Positions 17,822 through 26,336 of a stretch of DNA of 64,000 nt are shown in pieces (position 1 is the stretch's first letter; every line of letters starts with the position of its first letter). A model generated the notes under the pieces. It searched no databases. It saw nothing but the letters and a program-made list of their open reading frames with translations, and had not been told where the DNA came from. Origin of the DNA: Acidobacteriota bacterium (lineage in GTDB: Bacteria > Acidobacteriota > Thermoanaerobaculia > Gp7-AA8); the NCBI GenBank assembly GCA_016184115.1, contig JACPDH010000019.1, positions 1 through 64,000 of the forward strand, given 5' to 3'. Made by a program: the position numbers and the translations under genes.

Positions 17822-18217
17822 ATGTCGAGAGACCGCCGCAAGTCGATTCGCTACCAGACCGCGTCGATTCCGGTTCAGCTCGCAGAGCTGAACGGCGAGT
17901 GCATCGACCTGAGTCTCCACGGCGCCGCCGTCGTCCATCGCTCGCCAATTAAATCGGGCGTGCCGATCACGATGATCTTTCCTTCCTACGGCGGCATCTA
18001 CGTTCCATGCGAAGTACTCCGCTCGATCGTCCAGGTGAGGCGCGGTAAGGCGGGCCCGGAGTACATGTTCCGCTCCGCAATCACGTTCCTCCCGATGGAA
18101 GCCACGGAAGAGGGGCCGTTGATCGAGTTCCTCAACCTGCAGATCGTGAAGCTCGAGGAGCTGCGGGAACAGGCGCGCCTCGCCGGTGAAGAGCCCGAGA
18201 TCGACGAAGAGGAGTGA
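17822..18217 (+). CDS. PilZ-domain protein
   Basis: A 131-residue protein with the c-di-GMP-binding PilZ signature: RRKSIRYQT near the N-terminus (RxxxR) and DLSLHGAAV (D/NxSxxG) about 25 residues later. The rest is a beta-barrel stretch and an acidic C-terminal helix ending EEPEIDEEE. It is divergent from the sugar transferase gene by 125 bp, a pairing consistent with c-di-GMP control of polysaccharide production. That link is an inference from proximity. Confidence 0.88.
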   Translation: MSRDRRKSIRYQTASIPVQLAELNGECIDLSLHGAAVVHRSPIKSGVPITMIFPSYGGIYVPCEVLRSIVQVRRGKAGPEYMFRSAITFLPMEATEEGPLIEFLNLQIVKLEELREQARLAGEEPEIDEEE

Positions 18218-18329
18218 GGGGTCGGGTCTCGAATTCCGGCGCTCGAGTCTCAAACTTGGCTCGCCGCTCCACGTTCTCGCTCTCGGGCATCTCTACCGCG
18301 CAGACTCCTGGGCCGAACTTCGCGAATCT

Positions 18330-19118
18330 CTACACCCTCTTCGCCGCCTTCACCCGATCGAGCAGCTTCAGCCGAAGCCGCTCCGCCGCACTCGCTCCTG
18401 CAATCGAGATCTCGATCGTTCCGCGGGATCCGACGATCAGGAAAGGTTCGTTCGAGCCCGTCATCTCCGCGTAGCAATTCGCGCTCGCCTCGATGGTGAC
18501 GCCAGCAACCTCGAGCGTCACGCTATCGATGTCACCGAGTCTTGATGGGTCGAGATCGGTCGATACGTTGCCGTAGCGGTCGATCGCCGTGACCGAACCG
18601 TGCGCGCTCCGCTCGGCATACTCCGGAGCGTCGTACGGCAGCTTCACGATCGAGCCGCGCTCGACGCGTGCGCCGAGCTCCTCGATCCTCGTCCCCATCG
18701 CGAGCGCGGCGGCAACCGGCGCGAGCCGGTCGCGACCGTGAAACGTATGTACCCCGGTCTGAAGAAAGATCGTGTCGTTCGTGATCTCGCGCACGATGGC
18801 TCCGTCCGTGAGCGCGAGCGTGAGGAGTCCGTTGTCGGGACCGAGCAACGTGACGTTGTCGTCGACCGCGGCGAGCAGCCGGCGTGATGAACCGACCCCC
18901 GGGTCGACGACCGCGACGACGATGACCTGCCGCGCTCCTCGCAAGGAGCTAATGGCATCGCGGAGGAAGAAAGCCCCCTCGACGACGTCGAACGGCACGA
19001 TCTCATGCGTGAGGTCGAGCAGCTCCGCGTCGCACCGCGAGGCAATCACTCCCTTCACCTGCGCGACATATGGGTCACGAGTGCCGAAATCGCTCAGGAA
19101 GGCAATCAGCGCACGCAT
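18330..19118 (-). CDS. SAM hydroxide adenosyltransferase (DUF62) family protein
   Basis: A member of the SAM-dependent halogenase/hydroxide adenosyltransferase fold that usually hydrolyses S-adenosylmethionine to adenosine and methionine. The start MRALIAFLSDFGTRDPYVAQ contains the family FLSDFGxxDxYV motif. VDPGVGSSRR, GPDNGLL and TFHGRDRLAPVAA follow, and a C-terminal beta domain has AIDRYGNVSTDL. An ATG at 19301 would add 61 unrelated residues, whereas 19118 has GAGGGGG upstream and fits the family (262 aa). It is divergent from the DUF2064 gene. Confidence 0.9.
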   Translation of the reverse strand: MRALIAFLSDFGTRDPYVAQVKGVIASRCDAELLDLTHEIVPFDVVEGAFFLRDAISSLRGARQVIVVAVVDPGVGSSRRLLAAVDDNVTLLGPDNGLLTLALTDGAIVREITNDTIFLQTGVHTFHGRDRLAPVAAALAMGTRIEELGARVERGSIVKLPYDAPEYAERSAHGSVTAIDRYGNVSTDLDPSRLGDIDSVTLEVAGVTIEASANCYAEMTGSNEPFLIVGSRGTIEISIAGASAAERLRLKLLDRVKAAKRV

Positions 19119-19285
19119 CGGGCCCCCTCGGATTGGTGGACTGATCCTCGGAACGAGAGTATCGCGCGCAGCAAGCACGCATCTCGATCCGGCGGCCGAC
19201 GGGGCACCGCCTCGGAGGGCCAACGCGACGACGAGCCGTTCGAGTCTCGAATCATCACATGTCCCAACGCTCGGATGTGCGGTCT

Positions 19286-19320
19286 CATTTTCATTTTTCA
19301 ATTTTCAATCTTCAATTCGC
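19286..19320. repeat. AT-rich heptad array before the DUF2064 gene
   Basis: Five consecutive 7-nt units of the type ATTTTCA with TTC recurring every 7 bases, strikingly AT-rich for this genome. It ends 18 bases before the start at 19339. It may double as promoter DNA. It lies in the 220-bp divergent gap 19119-19338, where nothing else is recognisable. Confidence 0.6.
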
Positions 19321-19338
19321 CCATAGAATCAGACTGCG

Positions 19339-20025
19339 ATGTTCCCCACGACAACCCGCGGCCGCCAGAAGCTCCTCGTCTTCGCTCGTTATCCTGAGCT
19401 CGGGCGCGTCAAGACCCGCCTCGCGTCGGAGCTCGGCTGTGAACGGACGCTCGCCGCATACCGAGCGATGCTGGCCGACCTGCTCGACGCGATCGGCGAG
19501 TCGGACGCGGCAACCGAGGTCGAAGTGATGTGGACTGCGAGTCGCGAGGTCACGGGAGACCTGCTCCGCACCTGCTTCGGATCCCGACAGCTCGCAATGC
19601 AGGCAGGCTCGTCTCTCGGCGACCGCCTTTCGATCTCCTTCGCCGAACGAATCTTCTTTCACGAAGCGTCGAAGGTGATCGCGGTCGGTACCGACGAGCC
19701 GTTGCTCGATCGCACGCTCGTCGATCACGCCTTTGCGCTACTCGACTCGTGCGAGTGGACGGTCGGCCCGGCAACCGACGGCGGTTACTACATGTTAGGC
19801 TGCCGCGCCGCGTCGTTCTTCCCCGAAGTATTTAGCGACATCGACTGGGGTACATCGCGCGTTTTTGCGCAGACGTGCGCAAAGATCCACGAACGGAAGC
19901 TCTCGCTCGCGACCCTTCCCGCGCGGCGTGACATCGACTTTGCCGACGATCTCCGAAGTCACGGCCCTCATGCCGTACCTGGAAGACTGAAGGGACTCCT
20001 CGAGCAATGGGGGTGGATCGAATGA
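19339..20025 (+). CDS. DUF2064 family glycosyltransferase-like protein
   Basis: A 228-residue GT-A-like protein of the DUF2064 family (some members annotated in arsenosugar synthesis, TIGR04282). The start region FARYPELGRVKTRLASELG carries the nucleotide-binding FAR-P-GxVKTRL motif. VGTDEPLLDRTLVDHAF (variant of GTDCP) and VGPATDGGYYMLG are conserved, and DIDWGTSRVFAQT follows. Its stop overlaps the Nnr gene ATG (20022), so they form an operon with tsaE. The in vivo substrate is unknown. Confidence 0.87.
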   Translation: MFPTTTRGRQKLLVFARYPELGRVKTRLASELGCERTLAAYRAMLADLLDAIGESDAATEVEVMWTASREVTGDLLRTCFGSRQLAMQAGSSLGDRLSISFAERIFFHEASKVIAVGTDEPLLDRTLVDHAFALLDSCEWTVGPATDGGYYMLGCRAASFFPEVFSDIDWGTSRVFAQTCAKIHERKLSLATLPARRDIDFADDLRSHGPHAVPGRLKGLLEQWGWIE

Positions 20026-21557
20026 AGATCCTTACGTCCGAACAGATGGGGAACATCGACCGGCGCGCTTCGCAGCAGTATGGAATCCCGTCGGTCGTGC
20101 TGATGGAAAATGCAGCGCTCGCACTCGTTGAAGCGCTCGTCGATCACTACCCTGACGCAGGGAACGTCGCGATCTTCTGTGGCCCCGGCCAGAACGGCGG
20201 CGACGGACTCGCGCTCGCGCGCCATCTGGAAAACCGGCGCATCACTCCGCTCGTCTTCGTCCTCGGCGTCCGCAAAGCGTATCGGGGTGACGCGGCGACG
20301 AACCTCGACATCTGCGAGCGTTTGGGGCTTCCGATGTGGGATGTCGAAGACTCCGAGGCACTCGATCGCGCGCTCGCCCGCGCTACGGAGGCCGATCTCG
20401 TCGTCGATGCGATCTTCGGAACCGGGCTCAACCGGCCGCCCGACGGGTTGTTCGCCGAAGCGATCCGAGGCCTCATGGCGATCCGGCTGCCAATCCTCGC
20501 GGTCGACATCCCGAGTGGCCTCTCAGGCTCGTCGTCTCAGACCTCCGAGCCGTGCGTCCGCGCCGACCTCACCGTGACGTTTGCGCAACCGAAGATCCCG
20601 CACGTCTTCGACCCCGCGGCATCGCACTGCGGGGAGATCGTCGTCGCGGACATCACCATCCCCGAGGCCGCGGTCGACGCCGAAGGCGTATTCCTCTCGC
20701 TCACGACACCGGACGAGGTGCGCATTCTGCTTCCGGCGCGCGCGGCCGACAGTCACAAGGGGACGTACGGGCATTGCGCAATCGTCGCGGGATCAGCCGG
20801 CAAGAGTGGTGCGGCAATCCTGGCAGCACGCGGCGCGATCCGTGCCGGAGCCGGGCTCGTTACGGTCATCACCGACCGCCACACTGCGGCCATCGTTGAC
20901 GCCGCCACGCTCGAGTCGATGACGTACCACGTGACAGTCGAGTCAGACTCGATCCAGGCGATCCTCGACTTCGTCGCGACGAAAGACGCGGCGGTTGTCG
21001 GGCCGGGGCTCCCCGACGAGGAGGCCGCCTACGCCGCGATCCGCGAGCTCGTCGCGCGGATCGACATCCCCTGCGTTCTCGACGCCACCGCGGTCAACGC
21101 GTTCCAGGGACGTGCAACAGAGATGAATCGCGATGGAAAGCCGCGGCTCATCACCCCTCATCCCGGCGAGCTCGCCCGGCTTCTTGGAACGACGACCGCC
21201 GCAATCCAGAGTGATCGCGTCTCCGCGGTGCGGGGCGCCTCACAGACAACGAACTGCGTCGTCGTTCTCAAGGGGCACCAGACGGTCGTCGCGAATCCCG
21301 ACGGCATCGTTACGGTCAATCCAACAGGGAATCCGGGAATGGCGTCAGGCGGCATGGGCGACGTGTTGTCGGGCGCCATCGCCGCACTGCTCGCGCACGG
21401 ACTCGATCCGTTCGAGGCGGCGCGCGCCGGCGTCTTTCTCCACGGTCTTGCCGGCGATCTCGCGCGCGAGGCAAAGTCGGATGTCGGCCTCGCCGCAAAC
21501 GACGTCGCCGAAGCGCTTCCCCTCGCGGTCGAGGAGCTCCGGAGGCGCGTTCCGTGA
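20022..21557 (+). CDS. nnr: Bifunctional NAD(P)HX epimerase / ADP-dependent NAD(P)HX dehydratase
   Basis: It repairs hydrated nicotinamide cofactors. The N-terminal YjeF-N epimerase domain (about 1-210) has CGPGQNGGDGLALARHL and AIFGTGLNRP. The C-terminal kinase-like dehydratase domain (about 225-505) has SHKGTYGHCAIVAGSAGKSGAA, ITPHPGELARLLG and the signature NPGMASGGMGDVLSGAIAALL. The 511-residue length matches the fused form. The ATG at 20022 overlaps the previous stop, and a 5-residue-longer start (20007) would overlap more. It is followed directly by tsaE, a common arrangement. Confidence 0.95.
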   Translation: MKILTSEQMGNIDRRASQQYGIPSVVLMENAALALVEALVDHYPDAGNVAIFCGPGQNGGDGLALARHLENRRITPLVFVLGVRKAYRGDAATNLDICERLGLPMWDVEDSEALDRALARATEADLVVDAIFGTGLNRPPDGLFAEAIRGLMAIRLPILAVDIPSGLSGSSSQTSEPCVRADLTVTFAQPKIPHVFDPAASHCGEIVVADITIPEAAVDAEGVFLSLTTPDEVRILLPARAADSHKGTYGHCAIVAGSAGKSGAAILAARGAIRAGAGLVTVITDRHTAAIVDAATLESMTYHVTVESDSIQAILDFVATKDAAVVGPGLPDEEAAYAAIRELVARIDIPCVLDATAVNAFQGRATEMNRDGKPRLITPHPGELARLLGTTTAAIQSDRVSAVRGASQTTNCVVVLKGHQTVVANPDGIVTVNPTGNPGMASGGMGDVLSGAIAALLAHGLDPFEAARAGVFLHGLAGDLAREAKSDVGLAANDVAEALPLAVEELRRRVP

Positions 21558-21985
21558 TGCAACGCTGGATCTGCGAGACCGAAGACGACTCGGAGGCGGC
21601 GGGACGTGCCATCGCAGCGTTGCTTCCCCGCGATGCCGTCGTTCACCTCATAGGCGACCTCGGCGCAGGCAAGACCTTTCTCGCTCGCGCGATTGCGGAA
21701 ACGCGGGGAGCATCGCGCTACGAGGTCGCGTCGCCCACCTTTGCAATCATCCATGAGTATCCCGTGCCCGATGGGCCACCGGTGATCCACATCGACGGCT
21801 ACCGGCTCTCGGAATCGCAGCGTGAGTGGCTCGAGATCGGGCTCGACGAAATCCTCGCGTCGCCCGGACTCAAATTGATCGAGTGGCCGAAGGCGAGCTT
21901 CGCCGCATTCGAAACGGGGCACTGGGACCTCCGTATCGACATGCGCGACGATGGCGCGCGCATCGTTGCGCTCTCACGCGCCTAA
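21557..21985 (+). CDS. tsaE: tRNA threonylcarbamoyladenosine biosynthesis ATPase TsaE
   Basis: A P-loop ATPase that works with TsaB and TsaD in making t6A in tRNAs that read ANN codons. The 142-residue product has the Walker A motif GDLGAGKTFLARAIA, the SPTFAIIHEY stretch and IHIDGYRL. LIEWPKASFAAF near the C-terminus is the family IEWPE-like motif. The ATG at 21557 overlaps the last base of the nnr stop, and a GTG one codon earlier is possible. tsaB and tsaD are not in the window. Confidence 0.93.
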   Translation: MQRWICETEDDSEAAGRAIAALLPRDAVVHLIGDLGAGKTFLARAIAETRGASRYEVASPTFAIIHEYPVPDGPPVIHIDGYRLSESQREWLEIGLDEILASPGLKLIEWPKASFAAFETGHWDLRIDMRDDGARIVALSRA

Positions 21986-22060
21986 TCCTCCGCTCGACGT
22001 CAGGCGTGCCGCGCTGATAGGCTTCGTCGTGCAACCCTGACAAGCCAGACGGAGGTAGTC

Positions 22061-23155
22061 ATGCGTCACCCAATCACATTGACGAGCGTCCTCGTCATTG
22101 CCCTGCTTTCCATTGCCGCGTTCGGCCTGCTCGCGCAGGAGACACCCGCACCGGCCGCGCCATCCATGACGACGGCACTGACTCCGGAAGAAACGGCCAA
22201 AGCCGAAGAAGCGTCGGCGCTCGAGGAGAAGAAGATGTCGGACGTCGCCGTCGATTTCAAGGCGATTTTCCGCATGGCCGAGTTTTGCGACAACCTCGAG
22301 CCGTGCGCGCCGGTCATCCGCAAAGTCGTCGAACAGAACCTCGACATGCTCCGCGAACCGAGGAGCGACGGTAGCTATCGCTGGGCGAGCTTCCAGCGCG
22401 TTGAAGCGGGTCGGATCTCCGACGAGAAGGAGATCCTCAAAGTCAGTACCGAGGCGACGCTCGACACCATCGAGCTGGCCGGGAAGCACTCGTTCAGCGT
22501 GGTCGTGACTGCGCCGAGAAAGCGCTCCCTCATTTCGGCGAACAACAAGATCTTCGTCCGCGACGTCATCGCCGAGATCACGAGTGGAGACGGCAAGATT
22601 CGCACAGCCGAGATCCCCGTCGGTGTCTGGGTGAATCCGGGTGATTCGCACAGCGTGCCGCTCGACGAGATCGCAGCGTCCGCGAGAGTCAAGGTCAACA
22701 TCGGTGTCGAGTCAGGCACGAAGAAGGCGGTCGCGTCGGTGGCGCTGCTCCAGGCCGGCCTCGTCGACGACCCGCTCAATCCGCACCATCCGGCAGTCAA
22801 GCGGCTCAACGTCCTCAACTCGATCGTCAAGGAAAAGCCTGTCAACCGCGGCCAGCTCAAGGCGACGGCGGAAGAGGCGGTTCTCGAGCTCCCGGGCGAA
22901 ATGGAAAAGCTGATGAAGCTCCGCGAGATCGAGGTCAAGCGGATGCGGGAGCTCGCCGAGGGGGGTGAGGCGACGGGAGTCGTGGCCATCGGCGACGCGA
23001 CACCCGATGTCGTTCACGAGCTGGGAAAGGCCGCGAAGCTCCTCAGCGGCACGCTCACCGAGCAGGAGGAAGGGCGGAAGATGCTCGATTCGCTGATCCA
23101 GCAGCTTTCACCGCCCCCGCCGCCCGCGCCACCGGTGGGGGCGCCGAAATCGTAA
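22061..23155 (+). CDS. Secreted protein of unknown function
   Basis: A 364-residue protein with a signal peptide (SVLVIALLSIAAFGLLAQE) and a strong GGAGG site. The mature protein starts with a low-complexity Ala/Pro/Glu region, then a domain with one CxxxxxC pair (EFCDNLEPCAPVIRK) and a beta-rich middle. The C-terminal part is helical (EMEKLMKLREIEVKRMRELAEGG, charged coiled-coil-like) and the tail is proline-rich (PPPPPAPPVG). I do not recognise a family. A strong hairpin follows at 23241. The two cysteines could form a disulfide in the periplasm. Confidence 0.7.
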   Translation: MRHPITLTSVLVIALLSIAAFGLLAQETPAPAAPSMTTALTPEETAKAEEASALEEKKMSDVAVDFKAIFRMAEFCDNLEPCAPVIRKVVEQNLDMLREPRSDGSYRWASFQRVEAGRISDEKEILKVSTEATLDTIELAGKHSFSVVVTAPRKRSLISANNKIFVRDVIAEITSGDGKIRTAEIPVGVWVNPGDSHSVPLDEIAASARVKVNIGVESGTKKAVASVALLQAGLVDDPLNPHHPAVKRLNVLNSIVKEKPVNRGQLKATAEEAVLELPGEMEKLMKLREIEVKRMRELAEGGEATGVVAIGDATPDVVHELGKAAKLLSGTLTEQEEGRKMLDSLIQQLSPPPPPAPPVGAPKS

Positions 23156-23240
23156 CTAGAGGACGTCTCGGTTCCGAGGTTTCAGGTTTCGAGCCGACTG
23201 CTCGTTAGGCTACTTGAAGGAACCAGCATCCCGCGTGAGA

Positions 23241-23266
23241 CGACCCCGCCCGAAAGGGCGGGGTCG
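23241..23266 (+). terminator. GC-rich terminator hairpin with GAAA loop
   Basis: CGACCCCGCCC pairs with GGGCGGGGTCG around a GAAA tetraloop: 11 bp, 86 bases after the secreted-protein stop. No U-tract follows. Three units of a 7-nt repeat of the type GGTTTCA precede it at about 23170-23191. Confidence 0.65.
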
Positions 23267-23290
23267 CTCATTGAGCGTGAGGGCTAAGCG

Positions 23291-23697
23291 AAATGGCCTG
23301 AACCCAGGGACGAACGTCTCGAAGTTAGAATTTAGAACCGCGAATGTTGAACCCTGAAACCCCCGCCCTGGGTCCTTTTCTGCTGTGAAAGGCGCTGCCA
23401 GTTTGTCACGCCGGGACCTGATGTCGTCCCGACGAGCAGCGCGAGGAGGGACCTCTCAGGTTGCGACTCGGTCGCCACTGGCGAAGTGGTACGCTGCACG
23501 AGGGCACCAACCTGCGAGATCCCTCCTCGCGGAGCCTGCCCTGAGCGAGCGAAGCGAGTCGACTGGGCTCGTCGGGATGACAATTCGCGCACGCATTGGT
23601 CATCGGTGGTCAGCGAGCACCGCTGCGACCGGGGCTCAAACTTCATCGTTCATCGCTCTAACCTCACCCTCCCCCTCTCAGGTTCGGGCCATTGGGA
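23291..23697. mobile_element. Composite non-coding element with nested inverted repeats
   Basis: The outer ends are AATGGCCTGAACC (about 23292) and its imperfect complement GGTTCGGGCCATT (23681-23693). Next come heptad arrays in opposite orientation (23321-23360 and 23643-23667). In the centre is a long palindromic repeat: GTCGTCCCGACGAG and CGCGAGGAGGGACC arms (23423-23463) against a complementary half (23509-23582). The outer ends share the AATGGCC core with the element at 2656. The element stops exactly at the TAG of the aldo/keto reductase. There is no open frame of its own, so it may be a non-autonomous mobile element. Confidence 0.55.
23423..23582. repeat. Palindromic REP-like repeat, copy 1
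   Basis: The half-arms contain GTCGTCCCGACGAG and GAGGAGGGACCTCTCAGG, with their complements in the second half. The second half also carries a GAGCGAGCGAAGCGAG insert. The same family recurs at 52146-52291 inside the tolC-like reading frame. The repeat type (GTCRTCCCGA...GAGGGACCT) has the look of a dispersed intergenic palindrome. Confidence 0.7.
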
Positions 23698-24579
23698 CTA
23701 AACCTCTCCGCGCCACGCGGCACCGTGCGCATGGTACGACTCGCGAATTGCGCCGACAGTCTCGTCGTCGAGCGGACCCTTCGAGACCGCCTCCACCGCG
23801 TCCGAGAGCCGCTCCGACATCGCCGTGCCAAACACCGAGCAGGCGACTCCGGGAGCCCACGCGGCGAAGCGGAGCGCAACCTCGAACCAGCGATCGCCGA
23901 GCTCGAGTCCCATCGCCCGCATGCGGAGCCAGTACTCTTCCGCGTAATCGCCGGTAGGCCGCGCTGCGAAGCGCCACGGCGCATTTCCGACCGGACGCTT
24001 CGCCACGATGCCGACTCCGCGCTCCGCCGCAACAGGCGTGACGTGCTCGAGAGCGGCTTGATCGAAGATGTTCACCGAGACCATCAGGGCACCGAAGCGA
24101 TTCGACTCGAGCGCGGCATCGAGCGGCTCGTTGTCACCCGAATAGCCGGCAACGCCAACCTTCCCCGACGCGACGGCGTCGGCGAGTGCCGCGGCGATGT
24201 CGTCCCGGCGCAATGTCTCGACGGGGCACGATTGCAGAAACGCGACATCGATCCTGTCGGTGCGCAACAGCACGAGCGCCCGGTCGATCCCGCGTGCGAT
24301 CGCTTCCCCCGTCCAGTCGGGTACGCCTTCAACACCGTAGCCAAGCTTCGTCGACAGCACGATCTCGTGCCTGCGGTGTGCGAGATGGCGCCCGATCCGC
24401 TCCTCGGCGACTCCGTAGCTCGGTGCCGCATCGATGAGCGTCAAACCAAGGTCGAGCGCTTCATTCAAGATCCGTCCTGCGACTGCGTCGTCGAGTGACG
24501 GGTCGCCGATGCGCCCCGCGCCGAGCCCGAGGATCGGAACATCGAGCCCGGTCGATCCGAGAGGTCGCGGATAGAGCAT
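23698..24579 (-). CDS. Aldo/keto reductase family protein lacking the tetrad histidine
   Basis: A 293-residue AKR barrel starting MLYPRPLGSTGLDVPILGLG. D50 and Y55 (LIDAAPSYG) and K78 (LSTKLG) are in place, but the position of the catalytic His is serine (VAFLQSCPVE, S117, followed by C118). The C-terminal cofactor region has WAPGVACSVFGTAMSERL. Loss of the His is known in some AKR subgroups with altered reactions. The stop codon is the end point of the composite repeat element at 23291-23697. It is the 3'-most of five minus-strand genes to 28863, but wide gaps separate it from the next. Confidence 0.88.
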   Translation of the reverse strand: MLYPRPLGSTGLDVPILGLGAGRIGDPSLDDAVAGRILNEALDLGLTLIDAAPSYGVAEERIGRHLAHRRHEIVLSTKLGYGVEGVPDWTGEAIARGIDRALVLLRTDRIDVAFLQSCPVETLRRDDIAAALADAVASGKVGVAGYSGDNEPLDAALESNRFGALMVSVNIFDQAALEHVTPVAAERGVGIVAKRPVGNAPWRFAARPTGDYAEEYWLRMRAMGLELGDRWFEVALRFAAWAPGVACSVFGTAMSERLSDAVEAVSKGPLDDETVGAIRESYHAHGAAWRGEV

Positions 24580-24711
24580 GCCTCAGTGTAAGGGCAATGC
24601 GGAATCGGGAGTTAGCTCGACAGAGCGCACCAGCCCGAATTGGTGACGAGCTCAGGCACCTGCCCTTCCATCCGCCTCACGGCCTCACGCCTTACGCAGC
24701 ACGTCGGACAC

Positions 24712-25254
24712 TCACTTCACACGACGCTCCATGCGCCTCACGACCTCGTACTCGCTTTGCACGAGCCCACCTGGAAACGATCGCGTCGACACGTGGCGCA
24801 GCTCGACATCGCCATCGACCGCGCCAAAGAGCGGGATTCCTTTCCCGATCAACACGGGAACGCGCGTAACGATGATCCGGTCGATCAGGCCCGCACGAAC
24901 GAAACTCTGAATCGTCACGCCGCCGTCGACGTACGCGTGCTTGACTCCGCGTTGCGCAAGCTCCGCCGCGATCGCCGGCGGCTCGCCCGTCATTCGCTCC
25001 ACAACGGCGCCGGCAGGCAGGGGCGGGAGGGGTCTCCCGCTCAGCACGATGACCGGGGTCGCACCATACGGCCAGGCGTCAAAGGTCATCACGGTATCGA
25101 ACGTGTTGCGCCCAACGACGACCGCGTCGACTGACGCATAGAACTCGTCGTAGCCGTGAGGTTCCCCTCCTCCCTCAGGAAGGAAGTCGAGGCTTCCATC
25201 CTCGCGAGCGATGAAGCCGTCCAGACTCGTCCCGACGAACACCGATGCTCTCAT
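24712..25254 (-). CDS. RibD C-terminal/dihydrofolate-reductase-like protein
   Basis: A 180-residue stand-alone RibD-C/DHFR fold, probably an NADPH-dependent reductase of unknown substrate. Family features are SVFVGTSLDGFIAREDGSLDFL (SLDGFIA core), VVVGRNTFDTVMTFDAWPY, AYVDGGVTIQSFVRAGLIDR and PVLIGKGIPLFG. GGAGG lies 5 bases before the ATG at 25254, so I prefer it to the ATG 5 codons upstream. It is flanked by a 132-bp gap on the 3' side and by a small inverted repeat (25370-25427) on the 5' side. Confidence 0.88.
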   Translation of the reverse strand: MRASVFVGTSLDGFIAREDGSLDFLPEGGGEPHGYDEFYASVDAVVVGRNTFDTVMTFDAWPYGATPVIVLSGRPLPPLPAGAVVERMTGEPPAIAAELAQRGVKHAYVDGGVTIQSFVRAGLIDRIIVTRVPVLIGKGIPLFGAVDGDVELRHVSTRSFPGGLVQSEYEVVRRMERRVK

Positions 25255-25369
25255 GTTTGCCTCCGACATGCTCAGCTGCCGGCTCGGGCTCGGTCTCGCG
25301 TCGCCCCTTTGCCGAGAGAATCACGAGCGGCGCCGTCTTCCGCCGCAATCAGTACTCCCGATCCGAACG

Positions 25370-25427
25370 CTAGTGTTCTGTCCGTGAAATCGACGAAACT
25401 GCGCCCAATTCACGGACGGAACACTAG
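25370..25427. mobile_element. Tiny inverted-repeat element (MITE-like)
   Basis: CTAGTGTTCYGTCCGTGAA is present at 25370-25388 and, with one mismatch, in inverted orientation at about 25409-25427. About 20 bases separate the two. The arms are too long and specific for an ordinary terminator. It lies between the RibD-C-like and VOC genes. A TAG duplication-like end suggests a non-autonomous element, but no transposase is present. Confidence 0.45.
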
Positions 25428-25435
25428 GCGCTCGT

Positions 25436-25825
25436 TTACTTCTTCTTGCGCGCATAGCTGACGGTGAGCAACTCCCAGTAGTGCCCGTCGGGAGCATCCC
25501 AGTAGACGGTACTTCCGCCGTGATGCGTGTTCACTTGCATGTCGACAGGTCCGTTGGGCGTGCTTCGGTACGGGAGGCCCGCCGCGCGGATGCGCGCGAG
25601 GATCGCGTCGAAGGCCGCCTGCTCCACGCGAAATGCGCAGTGATGAACCGGAAACGGATGCGGCGTCTCGTCGAAGTCGATCGTTAGACCGTCGTTCACG
25701 AAGACGGAGCAGAAAGGTCCTGCGTTCGCCTCAGCCCATGGCACGCCAAGAAGCTCTGCGAGCATCCTCGCCGCCGCCGCCTTGTCACGCGCCGGCACCA
25801 TGAAGTGGTCGAGTTGGATCGTCAT
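25436..25825 (-). CDS. VOC (glyoxalase/bleomycin resistance) family protein
   Basis: A 129-residue vicinal-oxygen-chelate domain starting MTIQLDHFMVPARDKAAAARML. Metal-ligand candidates are the N-terminal H7, the central H62 or H63 (PVHHCAFRV) and the C-terminal E119 (HYWELLTV). The spacing of the paired beta-alpha-beta-beta-beta modules is normal. The ATG at 25825 is preceded by GAGGAG; the longer frame upstream is not family-like. The substrate is unknown, with a dioxygenase, fosfomycin-type or glyoxalase role all possible. Confidence 0.85.
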   Translation of the reverse strand: MTIQLDHFMVPARDKAAAARMLAELLGVPWAEANAGPFCSVFVNDGLTIDFDETPHPFPVHHCAFRVEQAAFDAILARIRAAGLPYRSTPNGPVDMQVNTHHGGSTVYWDAPDGHYWELLTVSYARKKK

Positions 25826-25892
25826 CCGAGCTCCTCCTCTCGCCGCGCGGAGATCAGGCAACAACAGGAGGTCGCGGCTCCCTCGAGGAAGC

Positions 25893-26336
25893 TCACGAAC
25901 CCTCGGGCGAATCCGCGAGCGCGTGCGAATCCGCGGACACGCGCAGCCGGCCGCGATCGATGAGATAACAGACGAGCAGACCGGAGGCATAGGCGACGAG
26001 ATCGAGCGGATCGAATACGCCGCGAAAAGGTCCGTTCGGCCAATAGATCTGACTCACCTCGGTTAGGCTGCTCCCAACGAAAAGACTGAGCGCAGATCGT
26101 TCCGGCGATCTCCCGAGCCAGCGCAACAGAGAAATTCGCGATGCGGTCGGGTCCGCGAGGCGACGAATCACGATGTAGAGCCATGGCGGGAGGAACAGAT
26201 CCGCTGCATGGCTAGTAAAGAAGCCGGCCCTGACGTAAGCCATATTGAGCGCGGCGGTCACGAGGAAGATGGCGAACAGACACCAGTACGCAATTCGCCA
26301 TCGCGTCCGGCTCCTGGCTGAGAGCGCTCTACTCAT
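25893..26336 (-). CDS. VanZ-like membrane protein
   Basis: A 147-residue protein with three to four hydrophobic segments: WRIAYWCLFAIFLVTAALNM, DLFLPPWLYIVIRRL, SLFVGSSLTEVSQIYW and DPLDLVAYASGLLVCYLI. The E-x-x-Q and FDPLDLVAYASG pattern is that of VanZ-like proteins, which are small integral membrane proteins of uncertain role. The ATG at 26336 overlaps the M14 peptidase stop by 8 bases (ATGAGTAG), so the two are translationally coupled. Confidence 0.75.
   Translation of the reverse strand: MSRALSARSRTRWRIAYWCLFAIFLVTAALNMAYVRAGFFTSHAADLFLPPWLYIVIRRLADPTASRISLLRWLGRSPERSALSLFVGSSLTEVSQIYWPNGPFRGVFDPLDLVAYASGLLVCYLIDRGRLRVSADSHALADSPEGS

Noticed and set aside
19119-19301. N-terminal extension of the SAM-hydrolase-family gene
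   Set aside because: The extra 61 residues are not family-like and include the AT-rich array; ATG 19118 has a purine-rich ribosome site.
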